A stretch of DNA of 64,000 nt, from assembly GCF_013403875.1 (NCBI RefSeq), contig NZ_JACBNX010000016.1, forward strand, positions 124,001-188,000, read 5' to 3'. The stretch comes from Burkholderia guangdongensis (GTDB lineage Bacteria > Pseudomonadota > Gammaproteobacteria > Burkholderiales > Burkholderiaceae). The position numbers were made by a program, and so were the translations under genes. Shown here piece after piece: positions 1-7,852 of this stretch (positions are counted from its first letter, which is position 1; every line of letters begins with the position of its first letter). The notes under the pieces were generated by a model. The model searched no databases, had not been told where the DNA came from, and saw only the letters and a list, made by a program, of their open reading frames with translations.

Positions 1-713
1 TCGCGGAGCGCTCGCAGATCACGATGACGGTGCCGTTCATGCGCGCGTACGCGCTGCTGCTGCTGAAGACGTGCCACAAGCGCCACGCGCCGGCGATCGG
101 CGGGATGAGCGCGCTGATTCCGATCAAGAACGATCCGGCCGCGAACGACAACGCGATGGCCGGCGTGCGTTCGGACAAGGCGCGCGACGCGGGCGACGGC
201 TACGATGGCGGCTGGGTCGCGCATCCGGATCTCGTGCCGATCGCGATGGAGGCGTTCGTGAAGGTGCTCGGCGACAAGCCGAACCAGATCGACCGGCAGC
301 GTGACGATGTCCAGGTGACGGCAAAGGATTTGCTCGACTTTCGTCCGGAATCGCCGATCACCGAGGCGGGATTGCGCGAGAACATCAACGTCGGGATTCA
401 GTACCTCGGCGCGTGGCTCGCGGGCGACGGCTGCGTGCCGATCCACAACCTGATGGAAGATGCGGCGACGGCGGAGATCTCGCGCTCGCAGGTGTGGCAA
501 TGGATCCGCTCGCCGAAGGGCGTGCTCGACGATGGCCGGAAGGTGACGGCGGAACTGGTGCACGCGCTCGCGGAGCAGGAGCTCGAGAACGTGAAGCAGG
601 TGGTCGGCGGGGATCCGGAACCGTACGAGCACGCCGCGCGGATCTTCGGCGAGATGTCGACATCGGCGCATTTCACGGAATTTCTCACGTTGCCGCTGTA
701 CGAAAACGTCTGA
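1..713 (+). CDS. aceB: Malate synthase A, C-terminal part (5' truncated by window)
   Basis: This is the last ~236 residues of malate synthase A, which condenses glyoxylate with acetyl-CoA to malate in the glyoxylate shunt. The reading frame is open from base 3, so the gene begins before the window. Family landmarks are visible: IGGMSALIPIKND, the glycine-rich GYDGGWVAHPDLVPIA segment, and NLMEDAATAEISRSQVWQW, which carries the acidic residue known as the catalytic base in the family. The C-terminus LPLYENV is normal, so the 3' end is intact. A hairpin followed by a T run lies 150 bp downstream. Confidence 0.95.
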   Translation, partial: AERSQITMTVPFMRAYALLLLKTCHKRHAPAIGGMSALIPIKNDPAANDNAMAGVRSDKARDAGDGYDGGWVAHPDLVPIAMEAFVKVLGDKPNQIDRQRDDVQVTAKDLLDFRPESPITEAGLRENINVGIQYLGAWLAGDGCVPIHNLMEDAATAEISRSQVWQWIRSPKGVLDDGRKVTAELVHALAEQELENVKQVVGGDPEPYEHAARIFGEMSTSAHFTEFLTLPLYENV

Positions 714-862
714 TTGGGGGCGGCGTCACGCTCTCCGTCTAGCGCTTGGCCAATACTTTAGGGTGGGAAGGGCATCACCGCTGATGCAGATCAAACACCC
801 GCATTGTGTTTGTCATCCGCAATACTTAGCATACAGATTCCTTTCGATGTGATGATAAGGTG

Positions 863-902
863 GCCGGCACCTGCCTTTCGGTGCCGGCTGTTTCTTTTTT
901 TG
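863..902 (+). terminator. Rho-independent terminator-like hairpin before the fimbrial gene
   Basis: A perfect 9-bp GC-rich stem (863-871 with 880-888) and an 8-nt loop are followed by a run rich in T (889-901). It can terminate aceB transcription. It ends only 12 bp before the fimbrial start codon, so any fimbrial mRNA starting upstream must read through it. Confidence 0.75.
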
Positions 903-914
903 TTCGATATCCTC

Positions 915-1457
915 ATGAAAAAGAATCTGATTGCAATTGCACTGGTTGTCGCTCCTTTTTCTGCCGCATTTGCGGCGAGCGCCAACACCATCAACTTCCA
1001 GGGCGAAGTGGCCGACCAGACTTGCGAGGTCGCGATCAATGGCGCGACGGACGCTGCGTCGGTCCTGTTGCCGTCCGTTTCGACGGCGAAGCTGACGCTG
1101 GCGGGCAGCACCGCGGGCCTCACCACCTTCGCGGTCGGCGTGACCGGCTGTCCGGCGCCGGCCAAGGCCGCCCAGGCGATCAAGACCGTGTTCGCGGGCA
1201 ACCAGGTCACGTCCGCCGGCAACCTCGGCAACACGGGGACCGCCGCGAATGTGTCGCTGCAACTGCTCGACCCGGCCGCGCCGTCGGCGCCGTTCGATCT
1301 GAATACCGCGGGTGGTTACAGCGCGTCGGGGCTGAGCTTGAGTGTGGGCCAGACGTCGGCGTCGTATGACTTTGCCGTTCAATACGTCTCCGAAGACGGC
1401 CGTGCGACTCCGGGCTCGGTCAAGGGCAGTGTCCAGTACCAGGTGAATTACCAGTAA
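915..1457 (+). CDS. Type 1 fimbrial major subunit-like protein (chaperone-usher pilin)
   Basis: A 180-residue secreted pilin. The start at 915 gives a clean Sec signal peptide (MKKN, hydrophobic core, cleavage near AFA at residue 20); upstream in-frame codons lack one. Mature features of chaperone-usher pilins are present: a disulfide pair (Cys37 and Cys79), an ADQTCEVAING segment typical of the first strand, and a C-terminal beta-zipper strand with penultimate Tyr (VQYQVNYQ). No chaperone, usher or adhesin gene is adjacent, so it must be assembled by a system elsewhere or be a leftover. No good Shine-Dalgarno is visible between the terminator hairpin and the ATG. The family call is firm; the role is inferred. 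Confidence 0.85.
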   Translation: MKKNLIAIALVVAPFSAAFAASANTINFQGEVADQTCEVAINGATDAASVLLPSVSTAKLTLAGSTAGLTTFAVGVTGCPAPAKAAQAIKTVFAGNQVTSAGNLGNTGTAANVSLQLLDPAAPSAPFDLNTAGGYSASGLSLSVGQTSASYDFAVQYVSEDGRATPGSVKGSVQYQVNYQ

Positions 1458-1556
1458 CGCTGGCGATCGGGGCCGGGGCCGGGCGAATTGCGTTGGCGAC
1501 GATCCCGGGATGTCCGTGATGTCGTGCCGGAACGCGAATGTTCAGACTGGATCGGT

Positions 1557-1638
1557 GTTCGGAAAGTATGAACACGCAAAAATATTGAACAGATAGTCGC
1601 CGTTGTTCATAATATTTGCGTGTTCAACATTTCCGAAC
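1557..1638. promoter_or_regulatory. Large imperfect inverted repeat, candidate AbiEi autoregulatory operator
   Basis: Two 34-nt arms (1557-1590 and 1605-1638) are inverted copies with 28 of 34 positions matching, separated by 14 bp. Each arm contains TGAACACGCAAA or its complement. The site sits immediately upstream of the AbiEi-like gene. Characterised AbiEi antitoxins repress their own operon by binding paired inverted repeats, so position and architecture fit that role. The alternative is a cruciform or an mRNA hairpin covering an upstream start. Confidence 0.65.
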
Positions 1639-1649
1639 AGGCAAAATTC

Positions 1650-2732
1650 ATGAACGACGACAGCCAGCGCGCGCTTCCACACTTTGATCGTCCGACTGAA
1701 GCCTTGATCAGACAGCTCGTCACTGCCGCAACCCGGCTTGCCAACGTTCCTCTGCGCGTTATCGACTTTCGTCCAGCCGAGCGAAGTGATGGCATGGTCG
1801 GAGAAGTGGAGCTCACGCTGGAAGTGAACGGTGCCGCCCAGCAATACACGCTCGTGGCCCGGGGCCAGATAAGATCGCGGGAGGCGATCAGGGTCCTTGC
1901 GGCAAGGAACCGTACGGCGCCTTTTCCGGTCCTCCTGGCGACTCCCTACCTGACGCTTGCGTTGGCGGACGAATGCGTCGAGCACGACCTGCAGTTCATC
2001 GACCTGGCCGGGAATCTGCATGTCCGTGCACCCGGCCAGTACATGCTGGTAACGGGCAGATCGGCGAATCCGGAGATCAAACGCCTGGCATCGAGATTGG
2101 GGAAGCCCGCGATCTCCGCGAGCGCCTCGGCGATCAGGATGATTTTTGTGCTGTTATCCGATCCGGGGCTGGTGAACCGTCCATACCGGGAAATTGCGGC
2201 AGCGGCGGGTGTGGCGCTTGGCACCGTTGGCAGCGTGTTCGACGACCTGCGTGAACGCGGCCTGCTGGCAGGCACGGACGACCGGCGGCTGCTCGATCGT
2301 GGTGCGCTCAGGGAGGAGTGGGCTATCAATTATCCGCTTCGCCTGCTGCCGAAGCTCAACGTGCAACGATTCGCGGCAGGGGACCCTTCCTGGTGGCAGC
2401 ATGCCGAACTTCCAGTGGGGCAGGCATGGTGGAGCGGGGAGGTGGCTGCCGCCAAACTGACCGGGCAGCTTCGACCGTGCGCGCAGACGCTCTATGTCGA
2501 GCCCACGGCAAGACCGACCGTGACAATGGAACTCGCGAAGCGCCATCGCTTGCGGGCCGATCCCGCCGGCACACTGGAAATCATCGATGCCTTCTGGCAT
2601 CTCGACGAGGCACGGACGGAAACCGTGACGGCGCCACCTTTGCTCGTGTACGCGGATTTGCAGCGTACGAGGGAGCCGCGAAACGCGGAGGCTGCGGTGT
2701 TGATTCGCGACGAACTGGAGCGCGGCGAATGA
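1650..2732 (+). CDS. AbiEi-family antitoxin/transcriptional regulator (type IV TA, orphan)
   Basis: A protein of 360 residues (370 if the in-frame GTG at 1620 is used). I prefer ATG 1650 because 1620 lies inside the operator-like repeat. It resembles the long AbiEi_2-type antitoxins: an N-terminal alpha/beta part, a central winged helix (residues ~160-215, including NRPYREIAAAAGVALGTVGS and DLRERGLL), then a C-terminal domain. In this family the antitoxin represses the operon and counteracts a nucleotidyltransferase toxin by a type IV mechanism. The cognate toxin gene is absent: the next reading frame starts at an ATGA overlap but stops after eight codons. The family is recognised from the overall pattern without a search, so the assignment is moderate. 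Confidence 0.6.
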   Translation: MNDDSQRALPHFDRPTEALIRQLVTAATRLANVPLRVIDFRPAERSDGMVGEVELTLEVNGAAQQYTLVARGQIRSREAIRVLAARNRTAPFPVLLATPYLTLALADECVEHDLQFIDLAGNLHVRAPGQYMLVTGRSANPEIKRLASRLGKPAISASASAIRMIFVLLSDPGLVNRPYREIAAAAGVALGTVGSVFDDLRERGLLAGTDDRRLLDRGALREEWAINYPLRLLPKLNVQRFAAGDPSWWQHAELPVGQAWWSGEVAAAKLTGQLRPCAQTLYVEPTARPTVTMELAKRHRLRADPAGTLEIIDAFWHLDEARTETVTAPPLLVYADLQRTREPRNAEAAVLIRDELERGE

Positions 2733-2755
2733 CGGGGATACACCTCAAGAAATGA
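2729..2755 (+). pseudogene. Eight-codon stub overlapping the AbiEi stop (possible remnant of toxin gene)
   Basis: ATG 2729 overlaps the AbiEi TGA in a classic ATGA coupling arrangement but reads only MTGIHLKK before a stop that abuts the tRNA-Leu terminator. Such an overlap normally joins antitoxin to toxin. Whether it is a true truncated toxin start or coincidence cannot be decided here. Confidence 0.3.
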
Positions 2756-2783
2756 AAAAGGCCGGCATAAAGCCGGCCTTTTT
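2755..2783 (-). terminator. Bidirectional terminator of tRNA-Leu
   Basis: A perfect 12-bp stem with a 5-nt loop is flanked by A5 and T5, so it works in both directions. It ends tRNA-Leu transcription on the minus strand and AbiEi transcription on the plus strand. An identical copy lies at 7522-7551. Confidence 0.85.
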
Positions 2784-2790
2784 AAAAACG

Positions 2791-2877
2791 TGGTGCCCAG
2801 GAGAGGACTCGAACCTCCACGATGTTGCCACCGCTAGGACCTGAACCTAGTGCGTCTACCAATTCCGCCACCTGGGC
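2791..2877 (-). tRNA. tRNA-Leu (anticodon CAG)
   Basis: The complement folds as an 87-nt class II tRNA with encoded CCA. The acceptor stem is GCCCAGG/CCTGGGC, the D region is GGCGGAATTGGTAGACGC, and the anticodon loop TTCAGGT has anticodon CAG. A long variable arm typical of leucine tRNA and a T arm with GGTTCGAGTCC complete it. It reads CTG, the dominant Leu codon in high-GC genomes. Its 3' end and terminator are duplicated at 7520-7579. Confidence 0.97.
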
Positions 2878-2978
2878 ACGTCTTGCATCAAGCAAGACCG
2901 CCATTGTATCTCAATCCGAACCCATGTCAACAGTTTTTTGCGGCTACTGCTTAAAAAAATGAAGGCGCCCGCCGCGCG

Positions 2979-3950
2979 TCACCTCACCGGCGTCGACGCG
3001 GCAGGCGCGGCGCGGTCCGCGAGCGCCTCGAGCAGATCGGCCGACGGGACGAAGAACAGCGTGCCCGTCACCGGCCGGCTGTAATCGAGCAGACGATCGT
3101 AATTACCGGGCGGCCGCCCGACGAACATGTTCTCGAGCATCTGCTCGATCGGCGCGGGCGAGCGCGCGTAGCCGATGAAGTACGTGCCGAACTCCCCCGC
3201 GCCGGGGCGGCCGAACGGCATGTTGTCGCGCAGGATCTTCACTTCCTTGCCGTCCTCGACGAGTGTCGTCAGCGAGCTGTGCGACCACGACGGTTTGACT
3301 TCGTCGTCGAGCTCGATGTCGGAGAGCTTCGTGCGGCCGATGATGCGTTCCTGCTGCTCGACGGACAGCGCGTTCCAGCCGGTCATGTCGTGCAGGTACT
3401 TCTGCACGATCACATAGCTGCCGCCGGCGAATTCGCCGTCTTCTTCGCCGATCACGGTGAAATCGGCCGCCTCGCGTCCGGCCGGATTCTCGGTGCCGTC
3501 GACGAAGCCGATCATCGCGCGCTGGTCGAAATAGCGGAAGCCGTGCACTTCGTCGACGACCTTGACCGCGTCGCCGAGCCGGCCGAGCAGTTGCGTCGCG
3601 AGTTCGAAGCAGAGATCCATTTCGTTCGCGCGGATGTGCAGCACGATGTCGCCCGGTGTGCCGGGCGCGACGCGCGCGCCCGAGCCGATTTCGCGAAACG
3701 GGTGCAGCGACGCGGGGCGGGGCGCGCCGAACAGCGCGTCCCACGCACCGGAGCCGAATCCGCACACGCACGACAGATTGCCGGCCGGCACGCGATGGCC
3801 GATCGAGCGGACGAGCGCGGCGATGTCGGCGCACCACGCGCGCACGGTGTTCGCGTGCTCGGCGCCCGGCGTCAGCGTCGCGACGATGAAGATCGCGCTG
3901 CGGGTGATGGGCGTGGACACGGCTTGCGGTTCGGGAGTCGGTGTGCGCAT
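2979..3950 (-). CDS. DyP-type haem peroxidase
   Basis: A 323-residue dye-decolorizing peroxidase, oxidising organic substrates with H2O2 through haem. The GxxDG motif is seen as GFVDGTENP (distal Asp151). His224 in SWSHSS is the likely haem ligand, and Arg241 in ILRDNMPFG the distal Arg. There is no signal peptide, so it is probably cytoplasmic. I start at 3950 (MRTPTPEPQ) because the longer frame to 4064 adds low-complexity Arg/Ser/Pro sequence not expected in the family. It diverges from the flavoprotein gene at 4261 across 310 bp, hinting at a shared redox theme, but no operator stands out. Confidence 0.92.
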   Translation of the reverse strand: MRTPTPEPQAVSTPITRSAIFIVATLTPGAEHANTVRAWCADIAALVRSIGHRVPAGNLSCVCGFGSGAWDALFGAPRPASLHPFREIGSGARVAPGTPGDIVLHIRANEMDLCFELATQLLGRLGDAVKVVDEVHGFRYFDQRAMIGFVDGTENPAGREAADFTVIGEEDGEFAGGSYVIVQKYLHDMTGWNALSVEQQERIIGRTKLSDIELDDEVKPSWSHSSLTTLVEDGKEVKILRDNMPFGRPGAGEFGTYFIGYARSPAPIEQMLENMFVGRPPGNYDRLLDYSRPVTGTLFFVPSADLLEALADRAAPAASTPVR

Positions 3951-4260
3951 GGGTCGAGTGTCGGTGAAGTCGAGGGGTGGATTAGCCGAACGGGTACGCG
4001 AAGAAGGCACTCGCAGCGGCCGATTCGTCGCGCGGGCCGTTGATTGTGCGCCGCTCGGCCGCAAGCGACAAGATCGCGCGGCGCGTCACGGGTGCCCGGG
4101 CACGCGGCCGGGCTGCAGCAGGTCCGCCACCGTTTTAGGCAAACGCCGAATTGCATTCCGTCGCGATGGTTTAAGCTGCTTGGCGGGCGCTTCGCAAGCC
4201 GCGGCGACGCCCACCCAAAGGCCGGCGGCCGGGTTCAATTTCGCGGTCGAGAGGCTCGCG
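3951..4260. other. Divergent intergenic region, DyP peroxidase / CNB flavoprotein
   Basis: 310 bp between divergent starts. It must contain promoters for both genes. I see no clear palindrome, tRNA or small gene; open frames crossing it are GC-rich artefacts. Confidence 0.5.
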
Positions 4261-6000
4261 ATGATCAGTGACGGTTCTTCGCCAGGCGGGGCCTCCGGGA
4301 ACGAAGCCGGAATCGGTGCGGGTGGCGCCGATCGTTCTGTCCCGGAGGAGGAGCAGTCCCCGCACAGCAATCTGCGCTTCCACCAATTCTTCCCGACGCT
4401 GACCGAAGCCGAGATCGAGCGGGTGCATCGATTCGGCACGCTCTGCCGTTATGCCGCGGGCGAGATGCTTTATCGGGCGGGCGGCGTCAGTCCCGGCATG
4501 TTCGTCCTGCTGTCGGGGGCGGTTCGTTTCGCGGGACGCGACGGCCTCGATCGGCGGCGCTTGCTCCGTTCCGACGTCCGGCGAGGCGAATTCACCTCCG
4601 ACATCGGCATGCTGTCGGGCAAGCCCGCCCTCGTCGATGCGGAGGTCGTCGAAAACGTCGAAGCGCTCGTGATCCCGCCGGACAGGCTGCGCGCGCTAAT
4701 GGTCGCGGAGGCCGAGCTCGGCGAAAGAATCATGCGCGCGCTGATCCTGAGGCGCGTCGCGGCGATCGAGCGCGGACAGGGCGCGGTGCTCGTGGGCTCG
4801 CCCGATAGCGCCCGGCTGCTCGCGCTGCAGCACTTCCTGCGGCGTAATGGTTTCCCGCATGCGACGCTCGACGTCGGTGATGCGGACGCCATCGCACTGC
4901 TCGAGCGCCTGACGCCTCAGTGTGACGACATGCCGCTCGTGATCTGCCCGGACGGCACCGTCCTGCGCAATCCGGACGAGGGACAGCTCGCGTCGTGTCT
5001 CGGGCTGCTTCCGGAATTCGAGCCCGGGCATCTGTACGATGTCGCGGTCGTCGGCGCCGGACCGGCCGGGCTGGCGACGGCCGTGTATGGCGCATCCGAG
5101 GGCCTGTCGGTGGCCGTTTTCGACTGCCGCGCGCCGGGCGGTCAGGCGGGCACGAGCGCGCGCATCGAAAATTATCTCGGCTTTCCGACCGGCATTTCCG
5201 GGCAGGCGCTCGCCGGAAGGGCGTTCAATCAGGCGCAGAAATTCGGCGCTCACATTGCGATCCCGACGGAGGTGGCGGCGTTGCATTGCGACGTCTCGCC
5301 GCTCGAAGTGGAACTCGCCGGCGCGCGCCGGATCATCGCGCGCACGGTGGTCATCGCGAGCGGTGCCGAATACCGGCGTCCGGACGTGGCGGGGCTCGGG
5401 CGCTTCGAAGGTCGCGGCGTCTATTACTGGGCAACGCCGATCGAAGCGCGGCTGTGCCGCAACGAGCCGGTGCTGCTGGTCGGCGGCGGCAACTCAGCGG
5501 GGCAGGCGGTGGTGTTCCTCGCGTCGCACGCCGCGCATGTGCATGTGCTCGTCCGCGGCCCGGACCTCGAGCACAGCATGTCGCGCTACCTGATCGAGCG
5601 CATTGCGTCGCTGCCGAACGTGACGCTCCATACGGATAGCGAAGTAACAGGGTGCGAAGGCGGCGAGCGTCTCGAACTCGTCCGCTATCGTCGGCGCGAC
5701 GGCGTCGCCGAGAGCCTCGCGACGCATCATCTGTTCCTGTTCATCGGCGCCGATCCCAATACGAACTGGCTGCGCACGTGCGGCGTAGCGCTGGACGCGA
5801 AGGGCTTCGTGCTGACCGGCGCGGACGTCGGGGCAGAGGGGGGCGTGCGCCCGTTGCAGTTGCCGCTGCAAACGAGCATCGCCGGCGTATTTGCGATCGG
5901 CGATGCCCGGTCGGGCTCGACGAAGCGCGTCGCGGCGGCCGTCGGGGAAGGGGCCGCGGTCGTCGCGCAGATTCACCAGTTTTTGGCGGCGCGAACCTGA
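4261..6000 (+). CDS. Cyclic-nucleotide-binding domain fused to thioredoxin-reductase-like FAD oxidoreductase
   Basis: A 579-residue fusion. Residues ~40-155 form a cNMP-binding beta-roll (RYAAGEMLYRAGG, FVLLSGAVRF). Residues ~170-255 look like a thioredoxin-fold linker. Residues ~262-579 are a TrxR-type flavoprotein with an FAD motif VGAGPAGLATA, an NAD(P) motif LLVGGGNSAGQA, and a terminal FAD contact GVFAIGDARSGSTKRVAAAVGEGA. The redox CxxC of true thioredoxin reductase (normally CATC) is replaced by YYWATPIEARLC, so it probably does not reduce thioredoxin. ATG 4261 is chosen because upstream frame is non-conserved. The fused sensor suggests nucleotide-controlled electron transfer; the partner is unknown. 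Confidence 0.88.
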   Translation: MISDGSSPGGASGNEAGIGAGGADRSVPEEEQSPHSNLRFHQFFPTLTEAEIERVHRFGTLCRYAAGEMLYRAGGVSPGMFVLLSGAVRFAGRDGLDRRRLLRSDVRRGEFTSDIGMLSGKPALVDAEVVENVEALVIPPDRLRALMVAEAELGERIMRALILRRVAAIERGQGAVLVGSPDSARLLALQHFLRRNGFPHATLDVGDADAIALLERLTPQCDDMPLVICPDGTVLRNPDEGQLASCLGLLPEFEPGHLYDVAVVGAGPAGLATAVYGASEGLSVAVFDCRAPGGQAGTSARIENYLGFPTGISGQALAGRAFNQAQKFGAHIAIPTEVAALHCDVSPLEVELAGARRIIARTVVIASGAEYRRPDVAGLGRFEGRGVYYWATPIEARLCRNEPVLLVGGGNSAGQAVVFLASHAAHVHVLVRGPDLEHSMSRYLIERIASLPNVTLHTDSEVTGCEGGERLELVRYRRRDGVAESLATHHLFLFIGADPNTNWLRTCGVALDAKGFVLTGADVGAEGGVRPLQLPLQTSIAGVFAIGDARSGSTKRVAAAVGEGAAVVAQIHQFLAART

Positions 6001-6169
6001 CGTACGCACGTAACGAATACATCGGATGAATGGTGTTTCATCAGGGTGTACTTAATCCAGCGAAATCCACAGCAACCGCTTCTCCCGTCACGACGGCATT
6101 CGGGCGCAAAAGGGATAAACCCGGCCGCCGCTTTGCCGATAACGCAGGTCCAGTGCCTGGGAGAAGCGT

Positions 6170-6547
6170 ATGAAGCCGCCCGTCATCCTCATCGTCGTCG
6201 CCGCGCTGACCGGCTGCGCGCAATTTCAGCCCGGACGTCAGGACGCGAGTGCGCGCGGCGACGTATCGGCCCCGCCGGCGAAGCTCGTCGATTTCGTCGT
6301 GCCGGCCGATGCGCTCGGCGCACGCGATCCCCAATTGACCGCGCTGCTGGCGAAGGTCGGCATGGTTGCGTCGAAGCAGCCGCAACCGACGACGATTCGC
6401 GTGGCGGCGACGCCGCCCGATTTCGGCTACCTGAACCAATCGATCCGGCGCGGTATTGCGGCGCAGCGCGCGGCTTATGTCCGCGTCGAGAACGTCGCGG
6501 TCGGTAGCTGCCAGCCATACAGCATTCAAATCAATCCGACGCAGTGA
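6170..6547 (+). CDS. Small lipoprotein, first gene of a transglycosylase operon
   Basis: 125 residues with a lipoprotein signal peptide (MKPPVILIVVAALTGC, lipobox LTGC with Cys at residue 16), so it should be anchored in the periplasm. The remainder has no motif I recognise; it ends with GSCQPYSIQINPTQ. Its stop overlaps a GTG of the next frame, and the following ATG is 15 bp downstream, so the three genes 6170-7484 are almost certainly one operon. Association with a lytic transglycosylase suggests a cell-envelope assembly such as a pilus or secretion apparatus, but this is context only. Confidence 0.75.
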   Translation: MKPPVILIVVAALTGCAQFQPGRQDASARGDVSAPPAKLVDFVVPADALGARDPQLTALLAKVGMVASKQPQPTTIRVAATPPDFGYLNQSIRRGIAAQRAAYVRVENVAVGSCQPYSIQINPTQ

Positions 6548-6561
6548 CGGGAGGTCTTGAG

Positions 6562-6966
6562 ATGCTACGACTATTGATTTGCTCGGCCACGATCGTGTGC
6601 GGCACGGCGGTTGCGGCCCCGCCCGCCGACTCGCTGCATTCGGGCGCCGCGTTCGGTCTCGATTCACCAACGGCTTCCGCACCGCCGGATCAGGTATTTC
6701 CGCCGCTGCCTTCGCTGGCGTCGTTGCCGCATTCCGCGAACGGTGACGATGAGGCGCCTGCTTCCGCGAGCGTGCGTCACTCGAAGAAGTTTCGCCATGC
6801 GCCGGTGAAAAAACCGCCGGAGTTCCAGGTGCATCTCGTGGTGACCGGCGAGTCGCGCGCAGCGCTCGCCGCCGTGGACAAGCAACTCGACGCATTGATT
6901 GAGAACGGTGCGCGCGATCGTCGCGTCACCGGGCAGGGCGCGTCTTCGATCGCGATGTCGCCATGA
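6562..6966 (+). CDS. Secreted proline-rich hypothetical protein
   Basis: 134 residues starting MLRLLICSATIVCGTAVAA, a Sec signal peptide. The middle is Pro/Ser/Ala-rich (~residues 25-80) with a basic patch (RHSKKFRHAPVKK), followed by a short alpha/beta segment (EFQVHLVVTGESRAALAAVDKQLDALIE). ATG 6562 is preferred over GTG 6544 because a GGGAGG Shine-Dalgarno lies 6 nt before it. Its stop overlaps the next ATG (ATGA), indicating translational coupling with the transglycosylase. I do not recognise a family. Confidence 0.7.
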   Translation: MLRLLICSATIVCGTAVAAPPADSLHSGAAFGLDSPTASAPPDQVFPPLPSLASLPHSANGDDEAPASASVRHSKKFRHAPVKKPPEFQVHLVVTGESRAALAAVDKQLDALIENGARDRRVTGQGASSIAMSP

Positions 6967-7484
6967 ACCCGCGCAATCGAATCGGCCTGCGGGTCGTGGC
7001 GAACATCCGGCATGCGTCGAGGCGGTGGCGTCGTGTGCAAGGTCTGGCGATCGCTGTCTGGCTGGGCACGGTGTTTCCCGCGCCTGCCTGCGCGCAGGAT
7101 GCTCAACCCGCCGACTCTTGCTTCGAGCAGGCAGCCAGCTACCAGGGCGTCAACCCGCGAATCCTGCGGGCGATCGCATGGTTCGAATCGAAGGGCAATC
7201 CCGACGCTGTGCATCGAAACGCGAACGGCAGCGTCGATGTCGGCCAGGCTCAGATCAACTCGGCGCATTTCGGCGAACTGCGCCGGTACGGTGTGCCGCC
7301 GGGCGCGCTGAGGGACGCGTGCGTGAACATCTACGTCGCGGCATGGATGCTGAAGCGAAAGATGATCCGGTACGGGAACACGTGGCAGGCGATCGGCGCG
7401 TATCACTCGGAAACACCGCGCTTGCGCGACGACTACGCGCGCAAGATTCACGCGGTGCTGGTTTCGTGGGGGCTGCAGGAGTAA
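6963..7484 (+). CDS. Lytic transglycosylase (SLT family, IpgF/IagB type)
   Basis: 173 residues: an N-terminal hydrophobic signal (~residues 22-42, ending ACAQ) and an SLT domain. The catalytic Glu lies in AIAWFESKGNP, followed by the family motifs VGQAQIN and AIGAYHSE. These small SLT proteins cleave peptidoglycan locally so that secretion systems or pili can pass. It is translationally coupled to the preceding gene. No secretion or pilus structural genes are in the window, so its partner apparatus is unknown. Confidence 0.88.
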   Translation: MNPRNRIGLRVVANIRHASRRWRRVQGLAIAVWLGTVFPAPACAQDAQPADSCFEQAASYQGVNPRILRAIAWFESKGNPDAVHRNANGSVDVGQAQINSAHFGELRRYGVPPGALRDACVNIYVAAWMLKRKMIRYGNTWQAIGAYHSETPRLRDDYARKIHAVLVSWGLQE

Positions 7485-7519
7485 CCGGCACGAAAGAGCA
7501 AGCGGCCGGATGCCTGAAA

Positions 7520-7579
7520 ATGAAAAAGGCCGGCATAAAGCCGGCCTTTTTAAAAACGTGGTGCAGGAGAGGACTCGAA
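7520..7579 (-). repeat. Duplicate of tRNA-Leu 3' end plus terminator (att-like site)
   Basis: Bases 7520-7565 are identical to 2751-2796 (terminator hairpin plus the encoded CCA end). After a 2-nt deletion in the acceptor arm, 15 more bases match up to the T loop, where identity stops. The rest of the tRNA is absent, so this is not a functional tRNA. A copy running from the T loop to beyond the 3' end is the classical footprint of tyrosine-recombinase integration. Confidence 0.85.
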
Positions 7580-7852
7580 TGAATTGGATAAGTATTTGAA
7601 TATAAAAAGTTTTATTTATTTATATCCATGTTGTATACGCATATGTATACGCAAAAAATATGGAACGTGATGGAACAATGTCGTGCTGCTTCGTTTTTTT
7701 GTGTCGACCCTTATCTGCCAGGGGTTTGCCGGAGGTTGCTCGCTCGGAAATCGCCGCTGGCTACACATCTAGCTACATATTTCGGGGCCGGTTGTTAATG
7801 GCATACCCTGGGTGAGATAGGTGGCCTCGAGTGGCGATACTGCCTGAAACAG

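Noticed and set aside
3562..4260. N-terminal extension of the CNB-flavoprotein frame
   Set aside because: It runs antisense through the DyP gene and has no ribosome site; the domain begins after ATG 4261.
6041..6895. A 284-codon minus-strand frame
   Set aside because: It is antisense to the lipoprotein and secreted protein genes, which have signal peptides and coupled starts; Arg-rich shadow.
7580..7680. A prophage or integrase gene at the tRNA scars
   Set aside because: The stretch is AT-rich but has no integrase or phage protein; only att-like remnants are present.
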